Shown in pieces: positions 1 through 7,008 of a stretch of 64,000 nucleotides of DNA. Made by a program: the position numbers and the translations under genes. The first letter of the stretch is position 1, and each line of letters begins with the position of its first letter. The stretch covers positions 52,878-116,877 of the forward strand of contig JAUNPV010000009.1 of the NCBI GenBank assembly GCA_030536515.1, in the 5' to 3' direction. Source of the DNA: Eubacteriales bacterium. GTDB taxonomy: Bacteria; Bacillota; Clostridia; Oscillospirales; Oscillospiraceae. The notes beneath the pieces were generated by a model that saw only the letters and a program-made list of their open reading frames with translations, did no database searches and was not told the origin of the DNA.

Positions 1-411
1 TAAGGCGAAGAGGATTTGAAACCCCGGAAAGCCAACAAACAGCTCTGCAATGACCGTAAAGATGCCGCATATCAGACCAAGTATAATCGACAGCACACCG
101 CATACAATCAGTTTTCCCGTAAGCAGTTTCTGAAAAGAAACAGGGATGGTCAGAATGTTTTTCAGCGTATCATCTGTCTGCTCCCGGGAAATCATGTATC
201 CGGCAATTAGGCTGATACACATTGGAAAAATCATGGACATATTGTTTTTGATAACCTGCTCTGTCAGGTAGGCAAAATCCCATACGGAGCCGTCGTTGGC
301 CATAGAGGTAAACAGGGTCAGAAGGACGGAAAGAAGCATCAGCGCAACACCGGCCCAAAGAATATGATACCGTTTCAGCTTGTAAAATTCTGTTTTTATA
401 ATCCGAAGCAT
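1..411 (-). CDS. ABC-2 type exporter permease (3' part beyond window)
   Basis: Membrane subunit of an ABC exporter. The gene is open at the window edge and therefore partial; it begins with ATG at 411, two bases after the stop of the preceding permease. The visible 137 codons start MLRIIKTEFYKLKRY, a cytoplasmic amphipathic start typical of ABC-2 permeases of the lantibiotic-immunity/bacitracin (EpiG/MutG, BcrB) class. They then show a hydrophobic helix (about 20-38), the conserved cytoplasmic REQTDDTLKNILTIPVS segment (about 75-91) and a second long helix. The adjacent permease carries the same motif as DNDTFKNLRTIPVT, so the two are paralogous subunits of one heteromeric exporter with the ATPase upstream. 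Substrate is not visible; a cationic peptide antibiotic is the usual guess. Confidence 0.85.
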   Translation of the reverse strand, partial: MLRIIKTEFYKLKRYHILWAGVALMLLSVLLTLFTSMANDGSVWDFAYLTEQVIKNNMSMIFPMCISLIAGYMISREQTDDTLKNILTIPVSFQKLLTGKLIVCGVLSIILGLICGIFTVIAELFVGFPGFQILFAL

Positions 412-413
412 GG

Positions 414-1199
414 CTATTCCCCCCGTTGCTTATATAATCTGTCAATCAGCCAAAATGAAACCAACGCCATAATCCCAAGAATCCGTGCAGTCTGAAAGGA
501 GGAGGGAATCAGTCCGGCCATTTGGTCCAAGTCCAGGCTTATGCCATGTGCCGCCATATCTCCGGCGCTCCAAAACGTTGTCAGCGGCGTAGGCAGAAGC
601 CACAATATTGTTTTCGGAAGTGCGTCAAATAAGGCCGTTGCGCTCATGTTGAGAACACTGTAAAAAACACACAGCAATATGGAAAAGATGTAGGTCCTGC
701 TGAAAAACACAATCACCACAATCAACGGCAGGGTGCCCGCTGTGATAAATAGCCCTGTTTCAACAGCCAAAAGCAGCTTATACCCGATTCCATAGACCTC
801 CAGTGAAACCAAGCCGCAGAGAATCGTTGCAGCCGTGGACGCAACGCAGAAAACAATCCCAAAGATAAACAGCACAAGCAGTTTCGCAAGCACCATTTGC
901 GTGCTGGTCACGGGGATTGTCCGCAGATTTTTGAACGTATCGTTATCCCGTTCCATAAAGAACAGCATTGCGGCCAAGACCCCAATCACACACGGAAGCA
1001 GAAACTGTATGCCATATCCCAGCACCATGTTGAAAAGCCCGTCAAAGACATCTGCTTCATCGGTATACCGTGCCATGATTGCCGGGGTAGTCATTAAAAA
1101 TGTCAATGGGACGGGAAACAGAAAGGCTGCCAAAATCACCAGGGGAATCAGCTTTTTGCGCTTCAATTTCAGAAATTCACAGGAAATCAGCTTAAGCAA
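414..1199 (-). CDS. ABC-2 type exporter permease, lantibiotic-immunity-like
   Basis: A 261-residue integral membrane protein with about six hydrophobic segments, starting MLKLISCEFLKLKRKK. It carries the ABC-2 loop motif ERDNDTFKNLRTIPVT (about 84-99), shared with the neighbouring permease. Length and layout match the EpiE/MutE-type immunity permeases (about 240-260 residues). It overlaps the ATPase gene by 8 bp and is followed after 2 bp by the second permease, so ATPase-permease-permease form one translationally coupled unit. Role by family: expelling membrane-active peptides from the outer leaflet. The substrate is inferred, not seen. Confidence 0.85.
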   Translation of the reverse strand: MLKLISCEFLKLKRKKLIPLVILAAFLFPVPLTFLMTTPAIMARYTDEADVFDGLFNMVLGYGIQFLLPCVIGVLAAMLFFMERDNDTFKNLRTIPVTSTQMVLAKLLVLFIFGIVFCVASTAATILCGLVSLEVYGIGYKLLLAVETGLFITAGTLPLIVVIVFFSRTYIFSILLCVFYSVLNMSATALFDALPKTILWLLPTPLTTFWSAGDMAAHGISLDLDQMAGLIPSSFQTARILGIMALVSFWLIDRLYKQRGE

Positions 1200-2115
1200 T
1201 TCCCTCGCCTCCCGTCACACGCTTGAAGTAATCCTCAAGGCTTTCCTCGCTTGTATAGGCCTGCGATACCTCCAGGCCGTTTTCAACAAAGGCGGTAACG
1301 ATTTTTTGAGCAGGCAAATCAAGGTTGTGCAGATGCAGATTGTGGTCGTCCAGAATGGTAAACTGGTTTTCATGGAAGATACGCTCCAGGAGCCTTGCGG
1401 CCTGGGCCGTATCGGAAACGGTAAAGCGGATGTGCTTGCTGCTTTTTGCTTCCAGCTCGGCAAGGCTTTCCTCCTCCAGCAATACACCGTGGTCGATAAT
1501 GCCGATATCGTCGGCCAGCAGGGCAATCTCCGACAGGATGTGGCTGGAAATCAGAATGGTCTTTCCCCGCTGGTCGCAGAGCTCCCGAATGAAGGAGCGG
1601 ACCTCCGCAATGCCAATCGGGTCCAGTCCGTTAATCGGCTCGTCCAGAATCAGCAGCTCCGGGTCGTGCATGATGGCAAGTGCAATCGCCAATCGCTGCT
1701 TCATGCCAAGGGAATACTGGGAAAACAGCTTTTTGTCCTTGTAAGGCAAACCGACCAGGTCCAAAGCGTCCTTGATTGCGTGACGGTTCGGCACACCCCG
1801 CAGCGTGGCAAAAATCCCCAGATTTTCCGTGGCAGTCAGATTCGGATAGAAGCCCGGGGACTCAATCAGACTGCCAATCCGGGGAAGCACCTTCCTTTCA
1901 TTCCCCCGCAGGGGCTTTCCGAACAGTTCAACCTCGCCGGAGGTTGGCTGGGCCAAGCCAAGCAGCATTTTCATGGTAGTGGTTTTTCCGGCTCCGTTTC
2001 GGCCAAGCAGACCGTATATCCGACCCTTCTGCACATGGATATTCAGGTCTGCCACACTTTTCTGTGCGCCGTATTGCTTTGTGAGATTTTTTGTTTCGAT
2101 GATGTAGTTGTTCAT
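1192..2115 (-). CDS. ABC transporter ATPase, lantibiotic-immunity/bacitracin type
   Basis: Cytoplasmic ATPase energising the two downstream permeases. ATG at 2115 is chosen because AAAGGAGG lies 6 bases upstream; a longer in-frame start at 2142 has no such site. The 307 residues show Walker A GRNGRGKTT-type loop (LLGRNGAGKTTTMK near 36-49), the signature SLGMKQRL (about 134-141), Walker B LLILDEPINGLDP (about 154-166) and the H-loop SSH. The C-terminal 90 residues are the extension typical of BcrA/EpiF-like ATPases. The gene is preceded by a promoter region with four direct repeats and lies downstream of an OmpR-type regulator/kinase pair, the usual arrangement for peptide-induced immunity exporters. 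Confidence 0.9.
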   Translation of the reverse strand: MNNYIIETKNLTKQYGAQKSVADLNIHVQKGRIYGLLGRNGAGKTTTMKMLLGLAQPTSGEVELFGKPLRGNERKVLPRIGSLIESPGFYPNLTATENLGIFATLRGVPNRHAIKDALDLVGLPYKDKKLFSQYSLGMKQRLAIALAIMHDPELLILDEPINGLDPIGIAEVRSFIRELCDQRGKTILISSHILSEIALLADDIGIIDHGVLLEEESLAELEAKSSKHIRFTVSDTAQAARLLERIFHENQFTILDDHNLHLHNLDLPAQKIVTAFVENGLEVSQAYTSEESLEDYFKRVTGGEGIA

Positions 2116-2140
2116 AGGGAAACCTCCTTTTCTGAGGCCC

Positions 2141-2194
2141 ATTGTACCATGGGAACCTTGCCAAAACCTTGCCGCAGTCTTGCTTTTTTCTTGC
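2141..2194 (-). promoter_or_regulatory. Exporter promoter with four 11-bp-spaced direct repeats
   Basis: On the minus strand GCAAG occurs four times with an exact 11-bp period (plus-strand CTTGC at 2157, 2168, 2179 and 2190). A TACAAT -10 candidate lies just downstream (plus-strand 2141-2146). The expected -35 position (about 2164-2169) has no good match and falls inside the repeats, as in promoters that need an activator. Direct repeats one helical turn apart are the typical target of OmpR/VanR-family regulators, and such a regulator is encoded at 3125-3826. Binding itself is inferred. Confidence 0.6.
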
Positions 2195-2198
2195 TTTT

Positions 2199-3128
2199 TT
2201 ACAGGGTCCTGGGCAGCTCGACGGTGAAGGTGGTTTCTCTGCCGGGGATGCTGGCGGCGTGGATGGTGCCACGGTGGGCCTTAGTCAGCTGCTTTGCGAT
2301 GGACAGGCCCAGGCCGTTGCCGACGGCGGACCGGGCGCGGTCGCACTGGTACAGCCGCTCAAAAAGATAAGGCAGGTCCTCCGCCGGGATGCCCCGGCCG
2401 TTGTCCGTGAGGGTCAGGACCGCCCGCTGCCGGTCCTCCGCCAGCGTCAGCCGGATGCCGGTGGCGGCGCTGTGGACCAGCACGTTTTGGAGCAGATTGT
2501 TGAGAATTCGGGTGAAGGCGTTGCTATCCACCTGGGAAATCCAGGCGGTTTCTGGGATTTCAAATTCGTAGTCCACATGGCTGGCCTCCAGGGCGGGAAC
2601 CCAGTCCGCCAGGATGCTGCGGGTCAGCTCGTTCAGGTCCACCGGCTCAAAGTGAAACACCTGCTCCCCGGCATCCAGCTTCACCCACTCGAACAGGGCG
2701 TTTACAAAGTCCTTCAGCCGGTGGGCCTTGTCGGCGGCCACCCGGAGGTATTCCTCCCTCTCCGCCCCGGTGACCAGCCCCTGCTGGATGGCCTCCAGAT
2801 AGCCCACCAGGGAGGCCAGGGGGGTCTTGACATCGTGGGACAGGCTGGTCATCAGCCGCCGGTAGGACCGGTCCGCCTGCCGCTGCCGGATGAACCGGGC
2901 CTGGTCGGCCAGGGCGATTTCGTTGATGTCATAGCAGATGTGCCGGGTCAAATCGTCGGCCCGGGTGAGGACCCGGCGGTTGAGGTTCCCCGCCTTGATG
3001 TCGTCCAGCGCCGCCTGAATGTCAGACAGCTGCCGGCGGACCCGGCGGAGCCTGGCTGCCAGATACACGCACCCCAGCAGCGCCAGCAGCAGAGCCGCCA
3101 GCAGAAATCCGGTTCGCTCCATGCTCAC
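2199..3128 (-). CDS. Sensor histidine kinase, small extracytoplasmic part
   Basis: Membrane-bound kinase of 309 residues, partner of the regulator encoded immediately upstream (4-bp ATGA overlap). One clear N-terminal helix (about 7-25) is followed by a short linker, a DHp domain with the phospho-acceptor SHDVKTPL (His98), an N-box NNLLQNVL, the G1 box DNGRGIP, and G2 box GNGLGLSIA. There is essentially no extracellular loop, so it probably senses through the membrane or through another protein, as kinases tied to peptide exporters often do. It is the last gene of the four-gene regulatory operon. Confidence 0.9.
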   Translation of the reverse strand: MSMERTGFLLAALLLALLGCVYLAARLRRVRRQLSDIQAALDDIKAGNLNRRVLTRADDLTRHICYDINEIALADQARFIRQRQADRSYRRLMTSLSHDVKTPLASLVGYLEAIQQGLVTGAEREEYLRVAADKAHRLKDFVNALFEWVKLDAGEQVFHFEPVDLNELTRSILADWVPALEASHVDYEFEIPETAWISQVDSNAFTRILNNLLQNVLVHSAATGIRLTLAEDRQRAVLTLTDNGRGIPAEDLPYLFERLYQCDRARSAVGNGLGLSIAKQLTKAHRGTIHAASIPGRETTFTVELPRTL

Positions 3129-3826
3129 GCCTCCCTGTTGAAGCGGTAGCCCACGCCCCGCACCGTCTGGATGTAAAAGGGCTGCTCCGGGTCCGGCTCG
3201 ATTTTTTTGCGCAGCTTGCTGATGAAGGACATGATGTTGCTGTCGTCAAAGGCGTAGTCGTCCTCCCACACCTGGGTGTAAATCTGCCGCTTGGTAAACA
3301 CCCGCCCCTTGTTGGATGCCAGAAAGCAGAGAAGGTCGAATTCCTTGCCGGTCAGCTCCACCGGCCTGCCGTTGACGGCGGCGGACCGGCTGCCCCGGTC
3401 CAGGGTCATGCCGTGAAGCGTCAGAATTTCCGCCCCGGCTCCCGCCGCCGGGTTCAGGGTGGTATAGCGGCGGACCAGGGAGTTGACCCGGGCCATCAGC
3501 TCGTTGATGCTGAAGGGCTTGGTCAGATAGTCGTCCGCCCCCAGCCGCAGGCCGGTGACCTTGCTGTCCTCGCCGCTTTTGGCGGTGAGCATCAGCACCG
3601 GGACGTTGCTGAAGGTCCGCAGCTGCTGCAGCACCTGAAAGCCGTCCAAATCGGGCATCATCACGTCCAGAATCACCAGGCAGAGCCCGGCGCTGCCGGC
3701 CTGAGCCAGGCGAAGGCCCTGGGCGCCGCCGCTGGCGGTGAGGCCGGACAGGCCCTCGTGCTCCACGCATTTTTTCATCAGGGCGCACAGGGCGTCGTCG
3801 TCATCGATTATCAAAACCTGTTTCAT
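3125..3826 (-). CDS. OmpR-family response regulator
   Basis: DNA-binding regulator of 233 residues starting MKQVLIIDDDDALC. The receiver domain has the acidic pair (D8-D10), phospho-acceptor Asp54 in VILDVMMPD, Thr in MLTAK and Lys in LTKPF. The C-terminal winged helix includes LTGKEFDLLCFLASNKGRVF and ends with the TVRGVGYRF motif. It overlaps the kinase behind it and the AgrC-like kinase ahead of it by 4 bp each, so it is translated as part of the operon starting at 5817. Likely target: the direct repeats at 2157-2194 in front of the ABC exporter (inferred from the 11-bp spacing). A distal ATG near 5683 in the same frame runs through other genes and is not the start. Confidence 0.92.
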   Translation of the reverse strand: MKQVLIIDDDDALCALMKKCVEHEGLSGLTASGGAQGLRLAQAGSAGLCLVILDVMMPDLDGFQVLQQLRTFSNVPVLMLTAKSGEDSKVTGLRLGADDYLTKPFSINELMARVNSLVRRYTTLNPAAGAGAEILTLHGMTLDRGSRSAAVNGRPVELTGKEFDLLCFLASNKGRVFTKRQIYTQVWEDDYAFDDSNIMSFISKLRKKIEPDPEQPFYIQTVRGVGYRFNREA

Positions 3827-5106
3827 GTTGTCTCTCCTTTGTGCTCGCTTTGCTCCGGCAGCGGCAGGCAGACCAGCAGCTCGAAGCGGCCGTTTTTTTC
3901 TCCTGCCTCTAAGGTGCCGCCGTAGCGGGCGGCAATTTCCCGCATTCCCGGCAGGCCGAAGCCGTGGGCCTGCTTGCCGGGCTTGGTGGTGGCAAGGGAC
4001 GGGTCCACGGGGCCGGACACCGGGTTTTCCACCCGGAGCATCAGCAGCCCCCGGGCGGCCAGGCAGCGGACTGTGACGGCTTTTTCCGCCGTGGCAGCAG
4101 CGGCCTCCAGCGCATTGTCCAGGGCGTTTCCCAGCAGGGCGGCCAGGTCCGTGTCGGCAATGGGCAGCTGCTCCGGCAGGTCCACGGAAAAATGCCCCGC
4201 CACGCCCCGGGCGGCCATGGCCTCGGCCTTGGCGGTGAGCACCACGTTGGCGGTCTCGTTCCGGCACAGGCGGCGGGTCCCCCGGAGAATGGGGGAGCCT
4301 GCCATCCGGTCCAGATAGGCCTGGGCCCGGGCGGTCTGTCCGGCATCCAGCAGACCCTGGACCGCCGTCAGGTGGTTGCGCAGGTCGTGGCGCAGCTGAC
4401 GGACCTGGTCCTCCCGGTCCCGGAGGCCCTGGTAGTACAGCTCCCGCAGCCCGGCCAGCTGGCTTTTGCGCTCCATGGCCTGGTAGTCCGCCAGGGCGGC
4501 CACGGTGAACAGCAGCACCACCGAGGTCACCAGCACGAAGGGCAGCACCGCCAGCCCCGCCTGGCGCATGAGACGCTGGGCGACGGTGTAGTTCGGATAG
4601 TAGTAGCCCAGCACCACCGTGGAAAACAGGGCGCACAGGGGCATCATAGCCAGCCCCAGCACCAGCTTCCACAGCCGCCGGGGCAGGCTCACCCGGGCCT
4701 CCGGCAGCCGCCTGCGAAGCAGCAGCCACAGACCGCCGAACATCACCAGCCGCAGAAGGTGCGCGAAAAGCGCATGGTCCGGGGCCAGATAGGTGTCCAC
4801 CAGGGCGCACACGGACATGGTCAGGCAGAAGAAAATCGCTGCCGCCGCCAGCCGCCCCACCCAGTCCCCCTGGGTACACAGCAGGCACAGCCAAAGAAAC
4901 ACCGGCAGGGTCAGCAGCAGATTGTTGTCCCCCACCCAGATGACCATGCCGCTGGTCACGCTGAACACCGCCGTCAGGGTAAAACGCCACAATCGCTTGG
5001 GCCGGACCTGGACAAAGCGGCCAAACAGCGCACGCAGGCACACCCCGTTGACCACCAGCGCCAGCAGCGAGGGGGCCAGATTCAAAAAATGAGAGAAAAA
5101 CCACAT
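3823..5106 (-). CDS. AgrC-like GHKL sensor histidine kinase
   Basis: A 427-residue kinase. The first about 205 residues contain six or so hydrophobic helices, followed by a coiled linker, the HPK10-type phospho-acceptor motif RHDLRNHL (His240), an N-box GNALDNALEAA and a glycine box HGFGLPGMREIA. This is the layout of peptide-pheromone receptors such as AgrC/FsrC. The LytTR regulator gene lies immediately upstream, three bases away, forming a standard AgrCA-like pair. No agrB or agrD homologue is visible nearby, so the ligand is unknown and may not be a self-made pheromone. The 4-bp overlap with the OmpR-type regulator gene is unusual, because it couples a second, different two-component pair. 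Confidence 0.9.
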   Translation of the reverse strand: MWFFSHFLNLAPSLLALVVNGVCLRALFGRFVQVRPKRLWRFTLTAVFSVTSGMVIWVGDNNLLLTLPVFLWLCLLCTQGDWVGRLAAAAIFFCLTMSVCALVDTYLAPDHALFAHLLRLVMFGGLWLLLRRRLPEARVSLPRRLWKLVLGLAMMPLCALFSTVVLGYYYPNYTVAQRLMRQAGLAVLPFVLVTSVVLLFTVAALADYQAMERKSQLAGLRELYYQGLRDREDQVRQLRHDLRNHLTAVQGLLDAGQTARAQAYLDRMAGSPILRGTRRLCRNETANVVLTAKAEAMAARGVAGHFSVDLPEQLPIADTDLAALLGNALDNALEAAAATAEKAVTVRCLAARGLLMLRVENPVSGPVDPSLATTKPGKQAHGFGLPGMREIAARYGGTLEAGEKNGRFELLVCLPLPEQSEHKGETT

Positions 5107-5109
5107 GGC

Positions 5110-5817
5110 TCATTCCTCCAGCAGGCTGCGGGTCAGCTCCAGCAGGGCGGCGCTCTGGCAGGACCGGCTCATGGGCAGAACCTGCCCCGCCACTGTCACC
5201 TCGCTGCTCTCCACCCGCTCCACCGCCGCCGCCCGGACCAGATACCGCTGGTGGATGCGGACAAATCCCGCCCCCAGCTCCCGGGCCACGTCGTCCAGCC
5301 TGCCGTAGAAGGTATAGGTCCGCTGGGCGGTGACGCACAGCACCTGCCTGCGGTCCGACTGGAAATACAGAATGCTCTGCTGGGGAATCCGGTACAGCGT
5401 CTCCCCGCTGCGGCACAGAAATACCTTCTCCTCCCGGCACATGGCGGCCAGGCACCGGTCCAGCACCTCCTCCAGCTGCTGCTCCCGGGCGGGCTTCAGC
5501 AGATACCCCAGGGCCCCCACGGCGTAGCCGTCGAACACGTGCTCGGCGTGGCCGGTGAGAAAGACGATTTGCAGGCAGCTCTGGACCGCCCGGAGGCGGC
5601 GGGCGGTTTCCATGCCGTCCAGGTCTGCCATTTCCATGTCCAGAAACAGCAGGTCCACCTCCCCGGTGTGGGCCTGCATCCACCGCAGAAGCCCCTCGCC
5701 GGAGGAAAATTCGAAAATCCGCCCCTCCATCCGCCGCCGGTCCAGAATCCGCTCCAGCGCCCAGCGGACGGACAGCCGGGCATCGCTGACGTCGTCACAA
5801 ATGCCAATGCGCAGCAT
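5110..5817 (-). CDS. LytTR-family response regulator (AgrA/VirR-like)
   Basis: A 235-residue regulator, first gene of the operon. The receiver has ICDDV near the start, phospho-acceptor Asp60 in LLFLDMEMAD and Lys in LLKPA. The C-terminal LytTR DNA-binding domain (about 130-235) includes ILYFQSDRR, VRIHQRYLV and MSRS. LytTR proteins bind pairs of short direct repeats about two helical turns apart; such a pair lies upstream of the BceAB-like genes at 6167-6194. The start codon is only 27 bp from a dispersed inverted-repeat element (5845-6066), so the operon promoter probably lies within or beyond that element. Confidence 0.92.
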   Translation of the reverse strand: MLRIGICDDVSDARLSVRWALERILDRRRMEGRIFEFSSGEGLLRWMQAHTGEVDLLFLDMEMADLDGMETARRLRAVQSCLQIVFLTGHAEHVFDGYAVGALGYLLKPAREQQLEEVLDRCLAAMCREEKVFLCRSGETLYRIPQQSILYFQSDRRQVLCVTAQRTYTFYGRLDDVARELGAGFVRIHQRYLVRAAAVERVESSEVTVAGQVLPMSRSCQSAALLELTRSLLEE

Positions 5818-5844
5818 AAAACCGCCTCTTTCATCCTTCGTTTT

Positions 5845-6066
5845 GTGCTTATCGGCTTAACACGGCAAAAGCGAAACTCAAAGGCTTCTCCTTGAGGAGA
5901 AGCTGTCATAGACCCCGGCAGGGGGCTATGACTGATGAGGTGTTTTCCCGGTATGTATAAAAGAGACGCCGCAGTATATGCAGCGTGTACACACCTCATC
6001 CGTCACGGCTTCGCCGTGCCACCTTCTCCTCAAGGAGAAGGCTTTGCGGAGCAACTCGATAAGCAC
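5845..6066. repeat. Dispersed inverted-repeat element, copy A
   Basis: Non-coding MITE-like element. The outer ends are inverted repeats, GTGCTTATCGG at 5845 and CGATAAGCAC ending at 6066. Nested inside are a second inverted pair (AAGGCTTCTCCTTGAGGAGA near 5881 and its complement near 6022-6044) and a third (GATGAGGTG near 5934, CACCTCATC near 5992). Copies B (47519-47815) and C (54591-54740) share the outer ends but differ inside. It occupies half of the 442-bp space between the LytTR regulator gene and the BceA-like gene. No coding sequence is supported. Confidence 0.7.
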
Positions 6067-6166
6067 ATTCGTTACTTATATTCTACCACACCGCCGCCCA
6101 TTCGCCAAACGAAACTTTACATCAAAGCCGCCGTTTATGCCATGGGGAAAAAATAGTTTGCAGAAC

Positions 6167-6229
6167 TTGACAGCTACCCTTCGAATTTTGACAGGGCCTC
6201 ATGCAGCTGCCTTCCGGATGGGCTATACT
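6167..6229 (+). promoter_or_regulatory. Promoter with LytTR-like direct repeat pair
   Basis: TTGACAG occurs at 6167 and again at 6188, exactly 21 bp apart, and a TATACT -10 candidate lies at 6224-6229. No -35 is correctly spaced from that -10, so an activator is expected. Short repeats 21-22 bp apart ending about 30 bp before the -10 match the geometry used by LytTR regulators such as AgrA. The nearby LytTR regulator gene makes this plausible, but binding is inferred. Confidence 0.45.
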
Positions 6230-6259
6230 TGCCCTATCCAAGAGAAAGGAGCATTGCTT

Positions 6260-7003
6260 ATGCTGACAGTTGAAAATCTGCACAAATCCTACCGGGTGGG
6301 CAAAACCACCTACGAGGTTCTGAAGGGGGTGTCCCTCCAGGTGGAGCGGGGGGAGTTTGTGGCGGTGATGGGGCCCTCCGGCTCCGGCAAGACCACCCTG
6401 CTCAACTGCATCTCCTGCTACATCCCCGCCGATGCCGGCAGCATCCGCCTGGGGGACCAGGAGCTGGCCAAGCTGGATGAGGAGGCCCTGGCCCAGGTCC
6501 GCAACCAAAAGCTGGGCTTCGTGTTCCAGGACTTTCTGCTGCTGGACGGCCTCACCGTCCGCCAGAACATCCTGCTGCCCGCCATCATCGGCGGCAAGGT
6601 CTGCGCCAAAACCGAGGACCGGGCGGACCAGCTGTGCCAGGTCTTTGGCATTGCCGCCATTGCCGGAAAGTACCCGGCGGAAATTTCCGGCGGCGAGAAG
6701 CAGCGCACCGCCGTGGCCCGGGCGCTGATGAACCACCCGCTGCTGATTCTGGCCGACGAGCCCACGGGCAACCTGGACTCCAAGTCCTCCCGGGCGGTGA
6801 TTCATTCCTTTGAGCAGGCCAAGCAGGCCTTGAACGCCACCATTTTCATGGTGACCCACGATTCCTTCGCCGCCTCCTTCTGCGACCGGGTGGTAATCCT
6901 CCGGGACGGGGTGGTGTGGCGGACGCTGGAAAAGGGCGGCACCGCCCGGGGGGCCTTCCAGGACCGGCTCCTGGATGCCATCCGGGAAATGGGCAGGGAG
7001 TGA
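6260..7003 (+). CDS. BceA-like ABC transporter ATPase
   Basis: ATPase of a peptide-detoxification ABC transporter. Start ATG at 6260 follows GAAAGGAG; upstream in-frame codons lie in the non-coding leader. The 247 residues show Walker A GPSGSGKTT (about 37-45), Q-loop FVFQDFLLL, signature ISGGEKQR, Walker B LLILADEPTGNLDS and H-loop VTHD. This pattern is that of the MacB/BceA family. The large permease gene follows 5 bp later. Such pairs confer resistance to bacitracin-like or lipid-II-targeting peptides and often signal to a partner kinase; here two kinases are encoded just upstream on the other strand. Confidence 0.9.
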   Translation: MLTVENLHKSYRVGKTTYEVLKGVSLQVERGEFVAVMGPSGSGKTTLLNCISCYIPADAGSIRLGDQELAKLDEEALAQVRNQKLGFVFQDFLLLDGLTVRQNILLPAIIGGKVCAKTEDRADQLCQVFGIAAIAGKYPAEISGGEKQRTAVARALMNHPLLILADEPTGNLDSKSSRAVIHSFEQAKQALNATIFMVTHDSFAASFCDRVVILRDGVVWRTLEKGGTARGAFQDRLLDAIREMGRE

Positions 7004-7008
7004 GCGCT

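Noticed and set aside
3125-5683. Minus-strand open frame of 852 codons
   Set aside because: Only its last 233 codons are real (the OmpR-type regulator). The rest is an alternative frame across the AgrC-like and LytTR genes.
3964-5895. Plus-strand open frame of 643 codons
   Set aside because: Antisense to the kinase and LytTR genes; no recognisable motif.
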